DNA of 64,000 nt from Planomonospora sp. ID67723. GTDB taxonomy: Bacteria > Actinomycetota > Actinomycetes > Streptosporangiales > Streptosporangiaceae. A program made the position numbers and the translations under genes. Positions within the stretch are counted from its first letter, which is position 1; each line of letters starts with the position of its first letter. The stretch covers positions 1,826,001 through 1,890,000 of the forward strand of contig NZ_JABTEZ010000001.1 in assembly GCF_015711605.1 (NCBI RefSeq), given 5' to 3'. The notes under the pieces were generated by a model. That model was not told where the DNA came from and did not search any database. It saw only the letters and a program-made list of their open reading frames with translations. This document shows positions 1 to 8,263 of this stretch, in pieces.

Positions 1-920
1 AGGTCCACTCTCTCCCGGATGACGTAGGTCGGCCTCCCCACGCCGCTTCCGTGGATGCGGCCTATGTACTCTCCGAGCACCCCGATGGATATCAGCTGAG
101 CGGATGAGAAAATTGCGATCATCGAGGTGATCGTGGTGAATCCGGCGACCGTGGTGTCACCCGTGAGGAAGTGCCACAGGACCGCACCGGCCAGCAGAAA
201 TCCTATGAGCCCGACGAGAAATCCCAGATAGCTTGCCACGCGCAGAGGCGCAGTACTGTAACCGAGAAACATGTTCGCCGCATGCCGGAACAGCAGGCGG
301 GCGGTGTAATTGGACCGTCCGAACCTGCGTTCGTCCATGTGCACGCTCACCGCGCCCACCCTGGTGGTGCTCCAGGAGAGAGCCACGTCGACGGAGATGT
401 GCGATCCGGAGAGTTCTTGGAAGCCGTCACGCAGGCAGGTCCTGAAGGCACGGAAAGCGCTGACCTTCTGCGCGTTGCGGACCCCCAGGACGCAGGCCAT
501 GCTGGTTTTCACCGAACGTGACATGAAACTGCGCAGGAATCCGTGCTCTTCCTGGTGGGCGACACCGTAGACGAGGTCCAGACGATCACCCTCCAACGCC
601 GAGATCAGGAGGGGGATCTGCTCCGGGAGGTGCTGGAGGTCGTCGTCCATCGTGACGACCACGTCGAATCGGGCTTCCCTGATGCCGGCGACCAGCGCGT
701 TGTGCTGGCCGTAGTTACGGGAAAGGCGGATCGCCCGGACGGTGTCGATCTGGCGAGTCAGCGTTTTCGCGACCTTCCACGTGCCGTCGGGACTTCCGTC
801 GACCACGAGAATGATTTCGTGCCGGACGGAGATGTCGCGTAACACCGGAACGAGTCTGGAAACCAGATCCGGAATCGTCTTCGCTGAGCGGTAGCACGGG
901 ATTACCACCGAGATATTCAT
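1..920 (-). CDS. Polyprenyl-phosphate glycosyltransferase (GtrB/DPM1-like GT2), 3' end outside window
   Basis: Reading the minus strand from an ATG at 920 gives about 306 residues without a stop to the window edge, so the C-terminus is missing. The N-terminus MNISVVIPCYRSA and the acidic motif VTMDDDLQHLPEQIP are those of GT2 enzymes that move a sugar from a nucleotide donor onto polyprenyl phosphate. Two hydrophobic stretches near the end (about residues 225-285), followed by LGEYIGRI and GRPTYVIRERV, match the membrane tail of the GtrB/ArnC type. The gene is divergent from a GtrA-like flippase gene 97 bp away, the classic pairing for exporting a lipid-linked sugar. The donor sugar cannot be read from the sequence. 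Confidence 0.88.
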   Translation of the reverse strand, partial: MNISVVIPCYRSAKTIPDLVSRLVPVLRDISVRHEIILVVDGSPDGTWKVAKTLTRQIDTVRAIRLSRNYGQHNALVAGIREARFDVVVTMDDDLQHLPEQIPLLISALEGDRLDLVYGVAHQEEHGFLRSFMSRSVKTSMACVLGVRNAQKVSAFRAFRTCLRDGFQELSGSHISVDVALSWSTTRVGAVSVHMDERRFGRSNYTARLLFRHAANMFLGYSTAPLRVASYLGFLVGLIGFLLAGAVLWHFLTGDTTVAGFTTITSMIAIFSSAQLISIGVLGEYIGRIHGSGVGRPTYVIRERVD

Positions 921-1017
921 GTGAATCTCCTGACCATTGGATTTGATCTCAGGGGTCCTGTACGATCCTCACGTTCCGCAGGATGACCGTTTCGATCACC
1001 ATTGGAGATGCTGTCGA

Positions 1018-1482
1018 ATGACCGAAATCGATGTGCAGGCCGTTCCTGTCGAGGCATCGGGGCCGCGAGTGCGCCCTTTCGCTTCGGTGCTCCTTGGACA
1101 GCGCATCACATACTTGATGGGTGGTGTCATGACAGTAGCGTTCTATTTAAGCTTCCTTGCCCTAGGGTTGATGGTTCTTGGGAACCGGGTTCCCTATCTT
1201 TTCCTGGTCGTGGCCAGCCATCTCGCCACCGTGGTGATCGTCTACCCCTGGTACCGGATCGCCGTCTTCCGCGCCGCCGGCGGCTCATGGATAGCCGGCT
1301 ACTTGCGCTTCTACGCGGTTGGACTGGGATTTCTCGCGATGTCTCTGGTGGGACTCCCCGTCCTGGTGGAGCTCGTCGGCATGCAGGTCCTCGCCGCGCA
1401 GTTCGCCGTCATGGCGGTGAGCGCTCTGGGCGGCTATGCCGTTAATAAGTCGTGGACTTTCCGTGACCGGAGGAAGGTATAG
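1018..1482 (+). CDS. GtrA-family membrane protein (putative lipid-linked sugar flippase)
   Basis: This 154-residue protein has four predicted membrane helices, at about residues 30-55, 60-85, 100-122 and 125-145. It ends with GGYAVNKSWTFRDRRKV, and the NKxWTF tail is the GtrA hallmark. GtrA proteins are thought to flip undecaprenyl-phosphate sugars made by a GtrB partner, and such a partner lies divergently next door. I chose ATG 1018 because GGAG at 1004-1007 is well placed and the residues before it (from 937) look non-coding. The substrate is unknown. Confidence 0.85.
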   Translation: MTEIDVQAVPVEASGPRVRPFASVLLGQRITYLMGGVMTVAFYLSFLALGLMVLGNRVPYLFLVVASHLATVVIVYPWYRIAVFRAAGGSWIAGYLRFYAVGLGFLAMSLVGLPVLVELVGMQVLAAQFAVMAVSALGGYAVNKSWTFRDRRKV

Positions 1483-1607
1483 CGTTGGTAATGGCTCGGT
1501 CGGCGGATCGCAAAACACGCGGACCGGGTCTTCCGTCCCCTCCCACAATCTGAACGGTGGTCGGTCGTTGCTGCCGATCACATTCCGGTGCAGAGGGGAT
1601 GGAAAAG

Positions 1608-2675
1608 GTGAAAGCGCTCGTTCTGGCGGGCGGCAGAGGCACTAGGCTGCGTCCGCTGACCCATACCTCCGCCAAGCAACTGGTCCCCATCGCCAACAAA
1701 CCAGTCCTTTACTACGGCCTCGAAGCGATCCGGGACGCCGGCATCACCAGTGTCGGGATCATCACCGGCGACACCGGCGCAGAGGTTCGCCAGGCGGTGG
1801 GAGACGGCTCGCGGTTCGGCCTCGACGTCACCTACATCTCCCAGGATGCTCCGCTCGGCCTGGCGCACTGCGTGCTGATCGCGAGGGAGTTCCTCGCAGA
1901 CGACCCCTTCGTGATGTACCTCGGGGACAACTTCCTCGTCGGCGGCATCTCCGATCTGGTGGGCGCCTTCCGCCGCGGTGGATACGACGCGCAGATCCTG
2001 CTGACGAAGGTGGCCGAGCCCCAGTTCTACGGAGTCGCCGAGCTCGGCCCCGCAGGTGAGATCGTCGCCCTGCAGGAGAAGCCGGTCGATCCGCGGAGCG
2101 ACCTGGCCATCGTGGGGGTGTACTCCTTCTCACCGGCCATCCACGAGGCGGTCCGGGCGATCAGGCCGTCCGCGCGGGGCGAACTGGAGATCACGGACGC
2201 GATCCAGTGGTTGATCGAAAGAGGACGCTCCGTGCAGTCGCACATGGTCTCCGGCTACTGGAAGGACACCGGACGGCTGCAGGACCTGCTGGAGTGCAAC
2301 CGCATGGTCCTGGAAGCCGTCGAGCCCGCCAACAGGGGGACGGTCGACGGGCTGAGCGAGATAACCGGACGGGTGGTCATCGAACCCGGTGCCGTGGTGG
2401 AGAACTCGGTCCTGCGCGGCCCGGTCGTGGTGGGGGCCGACGCCAAGATCCAGTCTTCATACGTGGGCCCTTTCACCTCCATCGGGCCGCGTTGTGTCAT
2501 CCAGGACGCAGAGGTCGAGTACTCGATCGTGCTCGACGACTCTTCCATCCACGGGATCTCGCGGCTCGCCCACTCGCTCATCGGCCGCAACGTCGAGGTG
2601 AGCCGCGCGGACGGAACGCCCAACACGTACGGGCTCATGGTCGGCGACCACAGCAGGATCCAGGTGCGTGCATGA
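1608..2675 (+). CDS. rmlA: Glucose-1-phosphate thymidylyltransferase, long StrD-type
   Basis: The enzyme makes dTDP-glucose from dTTP and glucose 1-phosphate, the first step to dTDP-deoxysugars. The N-terminus KALVLAGGRGTRLRPLT is the nucleotide-binding signature. LGDNFLVGG (about 105) and QEKPVDPRSDLAIVGVY (about 157-173) match the family. At 355 residues it is the long form (StrD-like) with a C-terminal left-handed beta-helix (about 245-350), not the roughly 290-residue housekeeping RmlA. I chose GTG 1608 because AGAGGGG at 1592-1598 is correctly spaced and the family begins MKALVLAGG; ATG 1599 lies on that ribosome site. Its stop overlaps rmlB by 4 bp. Confidence 0.93.
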   Translation: MKALVLAGGRGTRLRPLTHTSAKQLVPIANKPVLYYGLEAIRDAGITSVGIITGDTGAEVRQAVGDGSRFGLDVTYISQDAPLGLAHCVLIAREFLADDPFVMYLGDNFLVGGISDLVGAFRRGGYDAQILLTKVAEPQFYGVAELGPAGEIVALQEKPVDPRSDLAIVGVYSFSPAIHEAVRAIRPSARGELEITDAIQWLIERGRSVQSHMVSGYWKDTGRLQDLLECNRMVLEAVEPANRGTVDGLSEITGRVVIEPGAVVENSVLRGPVVVGADAKIQSSYVGPFTSIGPRCVIQDAEVEYSIVLDDSSIHGISRLAHSLIGRNVEVSRADGTPNTYGLMVGDHSRIQVRA

Positions 2676-3700
2676 GAGTCCTCGTCACCGGCGGAGCCGG
2701 GTTCATCGGCTCCCACTACGTGCGGTCGCTGCTGCAGGGCTCCTATCCAGGCTGGGAGGACGCCCGCGTGACGGTCTTCGACAAGCTCACCTACGCCGGG
2801 AACCTCGCCAACCTCGCCCCCGTGGCCGATCACCGTGGCTACACCTTCGTTCACGGGGACATCGCCGACGCCCGCCTCCTCGCGGAGGTCGTCCCCGGTC
2901 ACGACGCGGTCGTGAACTTCGCCGCGGAGTCCCACGTCGACCGGTCCATCGCCGACGCGGGCGACTTCGTCACGGCGAACGTGCTCGGTACGCAGCGGCT
3001 GCTGCAGGCGGCGCTGGAGGCCGGGGTCCGCACGTTCGTCCAGGTGTCCACGGACGAGGTGTACGGCTCGATCGCCGAGGGTTCGTGGGACGAGTCGCAG
3101 CCGCTGCTGCCCAACTCGCCCTACGCGGCGGCGAAGGCCTCCGGCGACCTGTTCTGCCGGGCGTACGCCCGCACCCACGGGCTCGACGTCCGCATCACCC
3201 GCTGCTCCAACAACTACGGCCCGTACCAGTACCCCGAGAAGGTCATCCCGCTCTTCGTGACCAACCTGATCGACGGCCGCCGCGTCCCGCTCTACGGGGA
3301 CGGCCGGAACGTCCGCGAGTGGCTGCACGTCGACGACCACTGCCGGGGCATCCAGCTCGTACTGGAGAAGGGCTGCCCCGGCGAGGTCTACAACATCGGC
3401 GGGGGCGTCGAGCTCACCAATTCGGAACTCACCGAGCGGCTGCTCGCACTCCTCGGCGCGGGCTGGGACATGGTCGTGCGCGTCCCCGACCGGCTCGGGC
3501 ACGATCTGCGCTACTCCGTGGACAGCAGCAAGATCCGGTCGATCGGCTACGAGCCCCGGGTGGACTTCGGCGAAGGGCTGGCCGAGGTCGTGAAGTGGTA
3601 CCGCGACCACCAGGAGTGGTGGCGACATGTCCGGCGGGCCACATCCGTGTCATCCGTACCTGAGCAGGGGGAGCAGTGGACGCATCCGACATCCAGCTGA
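2672..3700 (+). CDS. rmlB: dTDP-glucose 4,6-dehydratase
   Basis: This 342-residue extended SDR enzyme converts dTDP-glucose to dTDP-4-keto-6-deoxyglucose. Visible are the NAD motif TGGAGFIGSHY (5-15), the catalytic TDEVYG segment (about 129-134), the Y-x3-K pair in SPYAAAKAS (about 148-156) and the RmlB signature TRCSNNYGPYQYPEK. The start is fixed by the ATGA overlap with rmlA. The 3' end overlaps the next gene by 25 bp. No RmlC epimerase or RmlD reductase follows, so the 4-keto sugar may go to another deoxysugar or be completed elsewhere in the genome. Confidence 0.95.
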   Translation: MRVLVTGGAGFIGSHYVRSLLQGSYPGWEDARVTVFDKLTYAGNLANLAPVADHRGYTFVHGDIADARLLAEVVPGHDAVVNFAAESHVDRSIADAGDFVTANVLGTQRLLQAALEAGVRTFVQVSTDEVYGSIAEGSWDESQPLLPNSPYAAAKASGDLFCRAYARTHGLDVRITRCSNNYGPYQYPEKVIPLFVTNLIDGRRVPLYGDGRNVREWLHVDDHCRGIQLVLEKGCPGEVYNIGGGVELTNSELTERLLALLGAGWDMVVRVPDRLGHDLRYSVDSSKIRSIGYEPRVDFGEGLAEVVKWYRDHQEWWRHVRRATSVSSVPEQGEQWTHPTSS

Positions 3701-4371
3701 CCACGGCGGTGGAGGACCGTCACTGGTGGTACCGGGAACGCCGCGTCATCCTCGCCCGGGAGCTCCAGCGGATCGGCCGGCCGGGCCGGGCGGTGGACAT
3801 CGGCGCGGCCGGCGGCGGGAACACCCGGGTGCTGATGGAGAAGGGCTGGGACGCGCTCGCGGTGGACTACTCCGAGGCGGGCGTCGAGATCGCCCGGGCC
3901 AGAGGAGTGAACGCGATCAGAGCCGACGCGAGGGACCTCCCGCTCGACTCCGGCGCGTTCGACCTGGCAGTGGCCCTCGACATGCTGGAGCACATCGACG
4001 AGGACCACCTCGCCGCCTCCGAGATCGCCCGGGTGCTGCGGCCCGGCGGGATCGCCCTGATCACGGTTCCCTGCGATATGGCGCTCTGGTCCGCCCACGA
4101 CGAGGCGAGCGGCCACTACCGCCGCTACGACCGGCCGACCCTGACCGGTCTCATCGAGAAGGCCGGACTCGTCGTCGACGACCTCTGGAGCTGGAACGTC
4201 CTGCTGCGGCCCGTCGTCGCGCTGAGGAGGCGGAAGTCGACCGAGTGCGACGTGATCGACACTTCACCGCTGGTCAACGCGGTCCTGGCCTCGATAGTGA
4301 GGGCCGAGCGCTATCTGCCGGTCCGGTCGCTGCCCGGCGTGTCGTTGATGCTCCGCGCGCACCGTCCATGA
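3676..4371 (+). CDS. Class I SAM-dependent methyltransferase
   Basis: This 231-residue protein has a Rossmann-type SAM site, VDIGAAGGGNTRVL (about 38-51). The post-I region ends in the acidic VDYSE, and motif IV/post-motif is ALDMLEHIDEDH with VLRPGGIALITVP, typical of the Methyltransf_11 group. It starts with GTG 3676, preceded by GGGGGAG, inside the 3' end of rmlB, so the two are translationally coupled. The location suggests it methylates a sugar or sugar-lipid of the surface polymer; small-molecule O-, N- or C-methylation cannot be told apart. RHWWYRERR near the N-terminus recurs in methyltransferases of polysaccharide loci. Confidence 0.85.
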   Translation: MDASDIQLTTAVEDRHWWYRERRVILARELQRIGRPGRAVDIGAAGGGNTRVLMEKGWDALAVDYSEAGVEIARARGVNAIRADARDLPLDSGAFDLAVALDMLEHIDEDHLAASEIARVLRPGGIALITVPCDMALWSAHDEASGHYRRYDRPTLTGLIEKAGLVVDDLWSWNVLLRPVVALRRRKSTECDVIDTSPLVNAVLASIVRAERYLPVRSLPGVSLMLRAHRP

Positions 4372-4432
4372 GCGGGCCGCCCTCCGGTGATCCGGAGATG
4401 TCGTCGTCAGCGTTCCACACGAGGAGTCGGAG

Positions 4433-5323
4433 ATGAAGAAGGTGGCCGATCCCGCCAGCAGGCTGGTCCGGCTGGAGGACGTCCTGGGATGTCCGGACTG
4501 CCATGGGCCGCTGTCGGATTCGCTGGAATGCCCCGGCTGCGGCGTATCCGGCTCCCGGAACGGGGCCCAGCTCAAGTTCGCCGGGTTCAGCGACACGGAG
4601 CTCCGCCAGGACCCCCTGAATCACGTGAAGGAGAGCGTCAAGCAGCGGTTCGGGTCTCTCTACCCCCTGGCCATCAGCCTGCTGTCGCCTGTGTACATGA
4701 GCGGGTCCGTACGGTCCTTCCTGCGGGGGTTCGACCTCGACCGCGAGCTGGTCGCGGACCTGGGCTGCGGGACGCAGCGGTACGACCCCCGCATGCTGTG
4801 CGTGGACGGAGGGTCCTACGCGAACGTGGACCTCATCGCGGACCTGTCCCGCCTGCCGCTGCGCGACGGCGTGCTGTCAGGCATCACCAGCATCGCCGTA
4901 CTGGAGCACGTGCCCGACCCCGACGCCCACATCGCGGAGATGTGGCGCGTGCTCGCCCCGGGCGGAAGGCTGTTCTGCTACATGCCGTTCATCGTGCCGT
5001 TCCACGCGTCCCCCGACGACTACCAGCGCTACACGAAGGTGGGGCTGGAACGGCGCTTCCAGCGTTTCGAGGTGCTGGACGTCCGGGTGGGATGCGGGCC
5101 CACCTCCGGTCTGCTCTGGGTCCTCCAGGAATGGCTCGCGCTCGCCCTCTCCTTCGGCAGCGAACGGCTCTACCGGGCGTTCGTGCCGCTGATGTGGCTG
5201 CTCTCCCCACTGAAGATCCTGGACGTGGTGATGGCGCGTCATCCGGCGGCCTCCGTGATCGCGAGTGGGTTCGTCATCGAGGCCCGCAAGCCCGCCGTCC
5301 GGGAGTCCCGGCTGCTCGCGTGA
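4433..5323 (+). CDS. SAM-dependent methyltransferase with N-terminal zinc ribbon
   Basis: This 296-residue protein begins with a small Cys4 segment (CPDC at about 21-24 and CPGC at about 35-38), similar to the Trm112-like zinc ribbon found before some methyltransferases. A class I SAM fold follows: VADLGCGTQRYDP (about 106-118), AVLEHVPDPDAHIAEMWRVL and APGGRLFCYMPF. The C-terminal third is rich in aromatics and hydrophobics (LWVLQEWLALAL, LMWLLSPLKILDVV), suggesting membrane association. Start ATG 4433 follows GGAG at 4427-4430. It belongs to the same run as rmlAB. Its substrate is probably a lipid- or polymer-linked sugar, by context only. Confidence 0.82.
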   Translation: MKKVADPASRLVRLEDVLGCPDCHGPLSDSLECPGCGVSGSRNGAQLKFAGFSDTELRQDPLNHVKESVKQRFGSLYPLAISLLSPVYMSGSVRSFLRGFDLDRELVADLGCGTQRYDPRMLCVDGGSYANVDLIADLSRLPLRDGVLSGITSIAVLEHVPDPDAHIAEMWRVLAPGGRLFCYMPFIVPFHASPDDYQRYTKVGLERRFQRFEVLDVRVGCGPTSGLLWVLQEWLALALSFGSERLYRAFVPLMWLLSPLKILDVVMARHPAASVIASGFVIEARKPAVRESRLLA

Positions 5324-5377
5324 TGCGGCCGTGACGGGAGGCCGCCCGAGCAGGGGAGGCGGCCGGCGCGCCCGCCG

Positions 5378-5606
5378 GAAAGCCGCTTCCCGTCCCGGCA
5401 CACGTGCCGGTGAAAGCGGCGAACGCATACTCCGTGTCCGTGCTCTGCAAGGGCTCTGCAAGGGCGACGCGGACAGGAACTCCGCCGACCTCGCCTCCTG
5501 GCCGGAACGCAGGCTGACCTCGGACGGCTGGTACGCGCGTGTCAACAACGGCGAGATCGATCCCGGCGTCCCACCGGGGGCCGGTGCGGGACGACCCGAT
5601 CTCTGA
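5378..5606 (+). pseudogene. Degenerate duplicate of the 3' end of the downstream membrane glycosyltransferase gene
   Basis: The stretch encodes, in two frames, a copy of the last ~50 residues of the protein encoded at 5633-7228. The upstream part reads KPLPVPAHVPVKAANAYSVS in one frame. The downstream part reads GDADRNSADLASWPERRLTS and then GWYARVNNGE in another, against GDADKTAPDLASWPEYWLTS and GWNARINNGK in the intact gene. The frames are joined by an exact 11-bp tandem duplication (5442-5452 and 5453-5463); removing one copy restores a single frame through VLCKGDAD. It is therefore a remnant of a former tandem paralogue. No start or upstream portion remains. Confidence 0.8.
5442..5463. 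repeat. 11-bp perfect tandem duplication that frameshifts the gene remnant
   Basis: The 11-mer GCTCTGCAAGG occurs twice in direct succession. Because 11 is not a multiple of three, it shifts the reading frame of the residual coding sequence at this point. This looks like a replication-slippage product. Confidence 0.95.
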
Positions 5607-5632
5607 CCACTTCGCAGAGAGGCTTCCGCACG

Positions 5633-7228
5633 ATGCACGTCCTGAAGCAGAAAAGCCCCCGTATGCAGGTTCGCCGCCTGCTCGACCGGACCCGCGCGGG
5701 AGCGGGAGGCGACCCGGCACCGGTGGGGGGAGAGGGCGGGACCGGGCCGGTCGTCCTGCTGGCGGTCGTGGCGCTCTGTTACGCCGCCGCCCAGCTTCTG
5801 CTGGTCACCCCCGGGGTCGCTTTCGGATACGACGAGGCGGTGTACGTCAGCCAGTTCTCCAACAACGAGAAGCCGATCAACTTCCACGCCTCCCGGGGCT
5901 GGGGAACGCCGTTCCTCGTCGCACCGGTAGTCATGATCACCGACTCGATCGAGATCCTCAGGGTGTACATGACAGCGGTGTCCGCCCTGGCGTTGTTCGG
6001 GGCGTTCCGCATCTGGCTCTCCGTGCGACGGGGATACGCCGCTCCGGTGGCGGCGGCGGTCTTCGGTGGCTGCTGGGTGACGGTGTTCTACGGCAATGAG
6101 ATCATGCCCAACCTGTATACCGCGCTCGGCTCCGTGGCTCTCGTCGGCCTGGTGCTGCGCGTCGTCACCGCCGATGGCCGGGCGGGGCGGATCCCCTTGG
6201 TCATGATCACGCTCGTCGCGGCCGTCCTGCCGATGTTCCGCCTCTCTGACGCGCTGGTCGTCTCGGCCTCCCTCGCAGGGGCGACAGCCGTTCTCCTGTT
6301 CTCCCGGAGGCGCCGGCCGGCGTTCGCCGCGCTCGTCGCACTGGGCCTCGGCTCCGTGATCGGATTCGGGCAGTGGGTCGTGGAGGCGGTGCTGAAGTAC
6401 GGCGGCGTGGTGCAACGGCTCGATGCGGCGACTCGGAGTTTCGGGGCGCCTCAGTGGCTCGTTGAGCACAACGTGAGGGCCCTGGACGGGCCGACGCTCT
6501 GCGTGACAGCCGAGAGCTGCGGTCCGGTTCCCGCGGGAGTGCTCGTATGGTTGGCGGGTACCGTCCTGTTCGCATCGGTGGGGCTGCCGGCGGGGTGGAG
6601 GCGGGGCCACCGGGTCACTGTCATCGTCCCGGCCGTCGTCGGCACGTGCATCGCGGGCGCCTATCTCTACTACCCCGGTCTCGTCGCCCCGCGGTACCTC
6701 CTGGCCGCATACGGGCTCTGGGCGATTGTCGTCGCAGAGGGATTCCTGGCCGTGCTCGCGGCCCTTCGCCGGCGGCTCCGGGCAGGATACGCGGTGGCGT
6801 GCGCCTGTCTGGTCATGGGCGGCTACCTGTTCCTGCAGACCGACTACCTGGTGGCGAACGTCACTCCGGTCAAGCCTGCCCGCGCCGGCATGAAACTCCT
6901 CGCGGAGAAGTTCAGGGACATCGGCTACCGGCATCCCTGTGTCGTGTACGGCTGGAATACGCCGCAGATCGCCCACTACCTCGATTGCGAGGCAATGGGT
7001 ACGGGCAGCGGCCTGCCCCTTCCCGCTTCGTCGGAAGTCGTCCTGAAAAAAGCGAAGATGGGATACACGGTCATAGCGGTCTACCGGGGTGACGCGGACA
7101 AGACCGCCCCTGATCTCGCATCCTGGCCGGAGTATTGGTTGACCAGCGGCGGCTGGAACGCCCGTATCAACAACGGAAAGGCCGGTCCGCATCCGGTGGA
7201 CTGCCGTCAGAACCCTTCCGGATGCTGA
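5633..7228 (+). CDS. Polytopic membrane protein, GT-C/ArnT-like glycosyltransferase candidate
   Basis: This 531-residue protein has about ten membrane helices starting at residue 40 (VVLLAVVALCYAAAQLLLV). GYDEAVYVSQF in the first loop carries an acidic residue where lipid-linked-sugar-dependent GT-C enzymes (PMT/ArnT, GT39/GT83) keep their catalytic Asp. A C-terminal soluble domain (about 425-531) follows the last helix. Such enzymes use a polyprenyl-phosphate sugar outside the membrane, which would fit the GtrB/GtrA pair at the left end. Start ATG 5633 has AGAGAGG about 10 bp upstream. The family is inferred from topology and the DE motif, not from clear sequence identity. Confidence 0.65.
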   Translation: MHVLKQKSPRMQVRRLLDRTRAGAGGDPAPVGGEGGTGPVVLLAVVALCYAAAQLLLVTPGVAFGYDEAVYVSQFSNNEKPINFHASRGWGTPFLVAPVVMITDSIEILRVYMTAVSALALFGAFRIWLSVRRGYAAPVAAAVFGGCWVTVFYGNEIMPNLYTALGSVALVGLVLRVVTADGRAGRIPLVMITLVAAVLPMFRLSDALVVSASLAGATAVLLFSRRRRPAFAALVALGLGSVIGFGQWVVEAVLKYGGVVQRLDAATRSFGAPQWLVEHNVRALDGPTLCVTAESCGPVPAGVLVWLAGTVLFASVGLPAGWRRGHRVTVIVPAVVGTCIAGAYLYYPGLVAPRYLLAAYGLWAIVVAEGFLAVLAALRRRLRAGYAVACACLVMGGYLFLQTDYLVANVTPVKPARAGMKLLAEKFRDIGYRHPCVVYGWNTPQIAHYLDCEAMGTGSGLPLPASSEVVLKKAKMGYTVIAVYRGDADKTAPDLASWPEYWLTSGGWNARINNGKAGPHPVDCRQNPSGC

Positions 7229-8263
7229 GGTCCTCGGCGTCGACCGGATAAACGGTGGATCATTATCCGACAAGTCCCATTCTGTTGCGGTGTGCGTCGG
7301 TCTCCGGTATCCCGACTCGACCGATCAATGGTACGGGCAAATTCGGGGTAAAGCCACGTCCGGTCGGGCAAGAATGTCGATATTTTTGTCCCGTCGTCGT
7401 CCGGTGATTTAAGATCGCGCGGGCGGCGGCAGGATTCCTTCATTTCTTTTCGGTCGTTCAGCCCTGCCGGGGATCGGGTTCATCGAATCAGAGGTGCGGG
7501 CGTGCTCGTGGAGGATGCGCGTGAGGAGTTTCCGGAGGCCCGCACCCGGCGGTGGCCTGGGACGCCGCATCGGGTTCGAGGAGTGTTCGGACCTGCTCGC
7601 GCGGCCGTCCGGCGACGCCTGGGCGGATCGAGACCGGGTGCCCGCGGGCCGGCCCTCGGCGGAATCGGGGACGAGGCGCTGCCGGAGCGGAACGACCGGC
7701 TGCTTCCCGCCCTCCCGCGTGAAAGTGCCGTCAGGGGACCGGCGGCGGGAGCGATCATCATATTCCCCTGCCAGGGAACGCTGACGGGAACGCCTCGTAC
7801 CGCTCCTCCTCACCGGAGTGCCGATTGACTCCGGACAACCGGTGCGCCCGGATCGGTCCCGCCGGACCTGCGGCGGTCCTGCGGACTTCCGGACAGGAGG
7901 GATCGGTGGCAGCCGGAGTTCCCCGCGCGTGTTCACGCGCTCTCAAGTGACTCGCCGCGCGCATGCGCGCCGATCCGGGGGCTCTTGATTCGTTCTGCCC
8001 GGAGCCGGGTGGACGTGCTCGTGAAGGGGTTCGTGTGAAGGGTCTCCTCAGGGATTCACCCGGTTCTTTGGAATGTCATATCGGATTTGACGGACATCTG
8101 GGGTCTTGGCGCAGACGTACAGGGCGCCGATGGGACCGGTTCCGGTGTCTCCGGGATGTGGGCGGGCGGTAGGAGAACCGGTTCTCGGCCGAGCCCTTGG
8201 AGCCCTCCCCGTCGATCGGCGTGTACAGGAAGTGCAGGAAATACAAGGCATCCGGAGGCATGC
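7229..8263. other. 1.03-kb non-coding stretch, possibly degenerated coding DNA
   Basis: No ORF here has a recognisable product or a convincing ribosome site. The first ~200 bp are AT-richer than the surroundings. A short segment at about 8056-8092 reads SLECHIGFDG, resembling SLGCHIGFGG at the N-terminus of the glycosyltransferase encoded from 9292, so part of the stretch may be the decayed 5' end of a related gene. The promoter of the 8264 operon should also lie here, but I cannot place it. Confidence 0.5.

Noticed and set aside
4877-7273. 798-codon minus-strand frame across the methyltransferase and membrane protein genes
   Set aside because: Antisense shadow crossing two genes with an Arg/His/Pro-rich composition and no domain.
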